64,000 bases of DNA from the NCBI RefSeq assembly GCF_000380645.1, contig NZ_AQXZ01000019.1:310001-374000 (forward strand). Direction: 5' to 3'. This stretch comes from Smaragdicoccus niigatensis DSM 44881 = NBRC 103563. Its GTDB lineage: Bacteria > Actinomycetota > Actinomycetes > Mycobacteriales > Mycobacteriaceae. Every line of letters starts with the position of its first letter. Positions within the stretch are counted from its first letter, which is position 1. The notes below the pieces were generated by a model. It saw only the letters and a program-made list of their open reading frames with translations. It made no database searches and was not told where the DNA came from. Both the position numbers and the translations under genes were made by a program. This document shows, in pieces, positions 60,473 through 64,000 of the stretch.

Positions 60473-62101
60473 GTGTCTGCAACGTTGAACGTCAGCGATC
60501 TTTCGGTCGCGCGTGGCGAACGAACCCTGTTCTCCGATTTGGATCTCACGATCGCGGACGGCGACGTCATCGGGTTCGTGGGCGCGAACGGCGCGGGCAA
60601 GTCGACTTTGCTGAAACTGCTTGCCGGACATGATCTCCCAGGCGCGGAAGTATCCGGGTCGATGTCGATCGCGCCGCCGGAGGCGACGGTGGGGTACTTG
60701 GCGCAAGAACCGGAGCGGATTCCGGGCGAGACCGTTGCGGGGTTCTTGGCCCGGCGAACCGGCGTTGCGGCGGCCGAAGCGGCGATGAACGAGGCAGCCG
60801 AAAATCTGGCCGACGCGACCGAGGACGACTACACCCCGGCGCTCGAGGCGTGGCTTGCGCTCGGCGGCGCAGATTTCGAAGAACGTGCGGAAAAGGTTGC
60901 CGCAGACTTGGGGTTGACGGTCGCACTCGACACGGAAGTCACGTCTCTGTCGGGCGGCCAGGCGGCGCGCGCCGGGCTCGCCGCGATTCTCCTTGCCCGG
61001 TACGACGTCTTGCTCCTCGACGAGCCCACGAACGACCTCGACATCGCCGGACTGCACATCCTCGAACAGTTCGTCCGATCGACGACGACTCCCCTCGGGG
61101 TCGTCAGCCACGATCGAGAGTTCTTGGCGCGCACGGTGAACCGGATCGTCGAGCTCGACCTTCCACAGCAGCGGATCGATGTCTACAACGGTTCCTATGA
61201 CTCGTACCTGAACGAGCGAGCGGTCGCCCGGCAGCACCGACGTGATGCCTTCGAGGCGTACGCCGACACCAAGTCCGACCTCGAAGCGCGCGCCCGCATG
61301 CAGCGCAACTGGATGGAATCAGGCGTGCGCAATGCTCGCCGGAAGGCGACCGACAACGACAAGATTGGGCGCAAATTCCGGGCCGAGGCGACGGAGAAAC
61401 AGGCGGCGAAGGCGCGCCAGACGCAGCGTCGGATCGAACGTCTGGATGCGGTCGAAGAGCCGCGCAAAGAGTGGGAACTGCGGATGGAGATCGCCGTCGC
61501 GCCCCGGAGCGGAACGGTCGTTTCGACCCTCAACAGTGCCACTACCGCGTTCGGAGTCGGACCGATTACCGCGCAGGTGAACTGGGGTGACCGCATCCTC
61601 ATCACCGGCCACAACGGGTCGGGTAAGACCACGCTGCTCAAGCTTCTCCTCGGTCGGATCGCGCCGGAATCGGGCTCTGCGTCCATGGGTTCCGGCGTCG
61701 AGATCGGCGAGGTCGACCAGGCGCGAGGCCTCTTCTACGGCGACGGTCCACTGGTCGAGGAGTTCGCGAAGGCCGTGCCGGACTGGGCCGATGCAGACCT
61801 GCGGACGCTTCTGGCAAAGTTCGGGCTCGTCGGGCATCACGTACTTCGGCCGGCGTCGTCCCTGTCGCCCGGAGAACGGACTCGCGCCGCGCTCGCGTTG
61901 CTGCAAGCGCGTGGCATCAATCTGCTCGTCCTCGACGAACCGACCAACCACCTCGACTTGCCCGCGATCGAACAGTTGGAATCGGCGATCGAATCATTCA
62001 CCGGCACAGTTCTTCTCGTGACCCACGACCGACGGATGCTCGCCACCGTCCGGAGTACGAGACGGTGGCGAATGGAACACGGGCGGCTGTTCGAGGATTA
62101 A
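60473..62101 (+). CDS. ABC-F family ATPase (ribosome protection or translation factor)
   Basis: A 542-residue protein with two ABC ATPase domains and no membrane segment: Walker A GANGAGKST and GHNGSGKTT, signatures LSGGQ and LSPGE, Walker B LLLDEPTNDLD and LVLDEPTNHLD. Between them is the charged, helical ABC-F linker (RKFRAEATEKQAAKARQTQR). Such proteins bind the ribosomal E site; some protect against antibiotics, others tune translation. The second signature SPGE is normal for this family. Its stop overlaps the next gene's stop by 4 nt. Confidence 0.92.
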   Translation: MSATLNVSDLSVARGERTLFSDLDLTIADGDVIGFVGANGAGKSTLLKLLAGHDLPGAEVSGSMSIAPPEATVGYLAQEPERIPGETVAGFLARRTGVAAAEAAMNEAAENLADATEDDYTPALEAWLALGGADFEERAEKVAADLGLTVALDTEVTSLSGGQAARAGLAAILLARYDVLLLDEPTNDLDIAGLHILEQFVRSTTTPLGVVSHDREFLARTVNRIVELDLPQQRIDVYNGSYDSYLNERAVARQHRRDAFEAYADTKSDLEARARMQRNWMESGVRNARRKATDNDKIGRKFRAEATEKQAAKARQTQRRIERLDAVEEPRKEWELRMEIAVAPRSGTVVSTLNSATTAFGVGPITAQVNWGDRILITGHNGSGKTTLLKLLLGRIAPESGSASMGSGVEIGEVDQARGLFYGDGPLVEEFAKAVPDWADADLRTLLAKFGLVGHHVLRPASSLSPGERTRAALALLQARGINLLVLDEPTNHLDLPAIEQLESAIESFTGTVLLVTHDRRMLATVRSTRRWRMEHGRLFED

Positions 62102-62670
62102 CTCGGGGCGCCGTATCCGTAGGTGTAGCGGCCGCTCGTCCAACTCATGGTTGCGTGGTAGTAGAAGCCCTTGGATCGCCCGTCCGTGGTGACTTCGGTC
62201 GTCACGAAGCAGGAGAAGGTCGTCGTCTCGAGGGTGATGTCCTCGACTCCGCCGGTCACCGGGTCGCAGGTCACCAACAGGATCGGTCCGACGATGAAGC
62301 CGGACGCCACGTGCTCGTTTGCCATCTGGCGCACTGACGCTTCGATGTCGTGCGCTGCCGCTCGCCGGCGCGACCGCTCCGACTCGACAGCCTGCTCGGC
62401 GGCGCGAGCCGACGACGTTGCGGCAGCCGACGACGACGACGCTGCCGCGGATGACGAGGAGGCCGCCTCGTCGTTTCGTTCCTGCTGGTCGTGCACCGAC
62501 TTCAGCATGATGCCGCCGAAGATCATCGAGCCCAGGACCGCGACGGTTGCCAACGCGACGAGGATCTTCTTCCACGCCGATGCCTTGTCCGGCTGCGGCA
62601 CTTGAGGTGCCGAGTACATCGGCGGGAGCGGAGCCGCGTACGGGTCCGGGATTTGAGGGTGAGTGATCAT
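62098..62670 (-). CDS. Single-pass membrane protein with Ser/Ala-rich linker
   Basis: A 190-residue protein with a Pro-rich cytoplasmic N-terminus and one membrane helix (ILVALATVAVLGSMIFGGIM). A low-complexity Ser/Ala stretch (SSSSAAASSSSAAATSS) and a helix lead to a small extracellular domain with a cysteine pair (VTCDPV and SCFVTTEV). AAGGAAG precedes ATG 62670. No family recognised; the layout is typical of cell-envelope proteins. Confidence 0.72.
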   Translation of the reverse strand: MITHPQIPDPYAAPLPPMYSAPQVPQPDKASAWKKILVALATVAVLGSMIFGGIMLKSVHDQQERNDEAASSSSAAASSSSAAATSSARAAEQAVESERSRRRAAAHDIEASVRQMANEHVASGFIVGPILLVTCDPVTGGVEDITLETTTFSCFVTTEVTTDGRSKGFYYHATMSWTSGRYTYGYGAPS

Positions 62671-62777
62671 CTCTTCTTCCTTCCAACAGATGATCTGGTG
62701 GAGAAAGAAAAGCACCGGGGTACGACAAGTTTTCACTCAAGCCGCGTGTCGCTACACGCCCACAAGCAACCTCCGTG

Positions 62778-63932
62778 CTAGGTAACCCGGCGCAGAAACC
62801 TTCGCAGCGTCGCCGAGTACCACTCGCGGTCGAGATTCCACGCGCGCACGTGTCCCCCACCTTCGATTCGATGGAACTCGACCAGGTCAGGGCGGATTCG
62901 ATAGAGCCGCTCGCCCACCGGGAACGGAACTGCGGCGTCCGCGGTGCCGTGAATCAACAAGATCGGCAGTCCGAGTTCGCCGGCCCGCGCGATGTAGTCG
63001 ACTCCGTTCAGATCGATGCCGGTCCGCAAGCCGATGAACCGCAATGTCAGTTTCAGGAGTGCGCCAGCGAATCGACCGCCGGACGGGAGCGCCTCGCCGG
63101 AACGCAACGACACGATGTCCCGCACACTCGCCGCCGGTGCTTCCAGGATCAGCGCGGCCACGTTCTCCGGAGCGTGCATCGTGTATGCCAACGAGATCGC
63201 GCCGCCCATGCTCGAGCCGAAGAGCACGATCTTTTGTGCACCGTTCGCCTTGGCGAAGTCGACCGCCGCCGCAATGTCGGCGAACTCGTCCTGGCCAGCG
63301 CGGATGATCGAGTCCGCAGTCCGCGGAGCGTCCTCGTCGTTGCGATAGGTCACGACCAGCGCGGAGTGCCCCTCGCCGCGCAGTGCGTCCAACACCCGAA
63401 TGAATTCCGCGGGCGTCGCACCGAGCCCGTGGACCATGACGATCCAGGTCGGCGAGCCCTTGACATGCCAGCCGGCGAGCTCACCAAGCGGTCCCGGGTA
63501 GCTGACCTGCTCGAACGCGATACCGACGTCCGCCGGGTCACGCGGGTACATGAAGGGTTCGAGCACTGCGACAGCGTCGCCGACCTGCGGCTTGTCGCCT
63601 TCGAACAGAGCGAACGGTCTCGTCTCGCGTCGACCCGCAATGACCGTCGCCGGACCCACATGCCCGTAGCCAGTACTCCAGCGCAACCCGAGGTGCGCGC
63701 GCTGATCGGGCACGCGATCCGGCAGCTCCGGAACGTCGAGCACGATCTGGTCGGACGTGACGTCGACGATGCCGACATCGAGCGTCTCGTCGGGGATGCC
63801 GGTCACTTTGAGTCCGTCGGCAACGATTCCGGCCGCGTACCACGCCATGCTGACGGAGCTTCCGGCTGCCGAGGCGCCGCCGAGGGCCGCCGCGATACCC
63901 AGCCCTCTCGGAAACTTCTTCACGGCGGCCAT
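62778..63932 (-). CDS. Alpha/beta hydrolase
   Basis: A 384-residue hydrolase with an N-terminal hydrophobic helix (signal or anchor). The alpha/beta fold follows: oxyanion strand IVMVHGLGATPAEF, nucleophile elbow FGSSMGGAIS, acid in HGTADAAVP and His in EGGGHVRAW. A complete triad suggests a real esterase or lipase, substrate unknown. The region beyond 63932 to the window edge holds no further gene that I can support. Confidence 0.9.
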   Translation of the reverse strand: MAAVKKFPRGLGIAAALGGASAAGSSVSMAWYAAGIVADGLKVTGIPDETLDVGIVDVTSDQIVLDVPELPDRVPDQRAHLGLRWSTGYGHVGPATVIAGRRETRPFALFEGDKPQVGDAVAVLEPFMYPRDPADVGIAFEQVSYPGPLGELAGWHVKGSPTWIVMVHGLGATPAEFIRVLDALRGEGHSALVVTYRNDEDAPRTADSIIRAGQDEFADIAAAVDFAKANGAQKIVLFGSSMGGAISLAYTMHAPENVAALILEAPAASVRDIVSLRSGEALPSGGRFAGALLKLTLRFIGLRTGIDLNGVDYIARAGELGLPILLIHGTADAAVPFPVGERLYRIRPDLVEFHRIEGGGHVRAWNLDREWYSATLRRFLRRVT

Positions 63933-64000
63933 CGTACGGACGTGTGACGGTTATCGCGCATCCGTGCCGACCGACGGTTACGTCTGGTAGCCCTGTGGTG

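Noticed and set aside
62775-63947. Plus-strand frame of 390 codons opposite the alpha/beta hydrolase
   Set aside because: Antisense of a gene whose catalytic residues are all visible on the minus strand.
1-64000. tRNA, rRNA, CRISPR arrays, transposases and integrase attachment sites
   Set aside because: None supported by eye in the intergenic regions; the only dispersed-repeat-like elements are those at 47902 and 50440. A covariance or CRISPR-finder search was not possible here.

Overview
This window is one stretch of high-GC actinobacterial chromosome. It most resembles the mycolate-producing group (Mycobacteriales, Rhodococcus/Nocardia-like); the genus cannot be fixed from sequence alone. 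The evidence is the family content: a PknK-type kinase/regulator, a carboxylic acid reductase, a DUF222-HNH (13E12-type) nuclease, an F420-type (Ddn-like) oxidoreductase, WXG100 proteins, an MpaB-type oxygenase and a GerW-type protein. Many genes also have a TANNNT -10 box ending 6-7 nt before an ATG or GTG, as expected of leaderless mRNAs. No rRNA, tRNA, CRISPR array, transposase or phage structural gene was found.

Layout. 1-5 kb: a truncated DHA2-type MFS gene, a small beta-sandwich protein, a CynX-like MFS exporter divergent from a FadR-type GntR regulator, and a DUF222-HNH protein. 5-13 kb: mainly small accessory genes, namely a SnoaL-like protein, DUF1275, an MpaB-like oxygenase facing a TetR regulator across two perfect tandem operators, a run of small proteins, a lipoprotein, a CYTH protein, GerW, an ASCH-like protein and a DUF3916-like protein. 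12.7-13.1 kb: a 407-nt gene-free leader rich in inverted repeats, ahead of a secreted paralogue of the beta-sandwich protein at 1063.

13.9-20.3 kb: six translationally coupled genes. They encode a PqqD/RRE protein with a precursor-like C-terminal tail, a GT2 glycosyltransferase, a NTP_transf_5 nucleotidyltransferase, an ABC exporter, an HprK-like kinase fused to a second GT2 domain, and an NAD-dependent epimerase. This looks like a peptide or protein modification-and-export system related to the kinase/nucleotidyltransferase tailoring of lasso peptides, but without cyclase or leader protease. It is the strongest candidate for an undescribed system here.

20-25 kb: a minus-strand membrane/envelope set (DedA, an UlaG-like MBL hydrolase, a holin-like/alkaline-phosphatase fusion, AIM24). 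25-28 kb: a toxin module with two WXG100 proteins, a polymorphic toxin whose 3' end has different base composition, and two tandem CPCC cysteine-rich proteins that are likely immunity proteins. 28-37 kb: acid-activation genes. A minus-strand GT / acyl-CoA ligase / flavoprotein set diverges from an EhpF-like ligase plus LuxC/EhpG-like aldehyde dehydrogenase and a full carboxylic acid reductase, so two routes from carboxylate to aldehyde sit side by side.

37-50 kb: a secreted protein, GNAT, a universal stress protein, pknK, a small helical protein whose ribosome binding site lies in a perfect hairpin, mug, phospholipase D, an LLM flavin oxidoreductase with an FMO, a metallophosphoesterase and a NUDIX protein. 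50.4-50.6 kb: a structured repeat element. 50.6-64 kb: P450, DoxX, a YcaQ-like glycosylase, two small proteins, nth, a Ddn-like protein, a RCK potassium channel with DUF6394, an AHSA1 protein, an MmyB-like regulator divergent from an SDR, an ABC-F ATPase, a Ser/Ala-rich membrane protein and an alpha/beta hydrolase.
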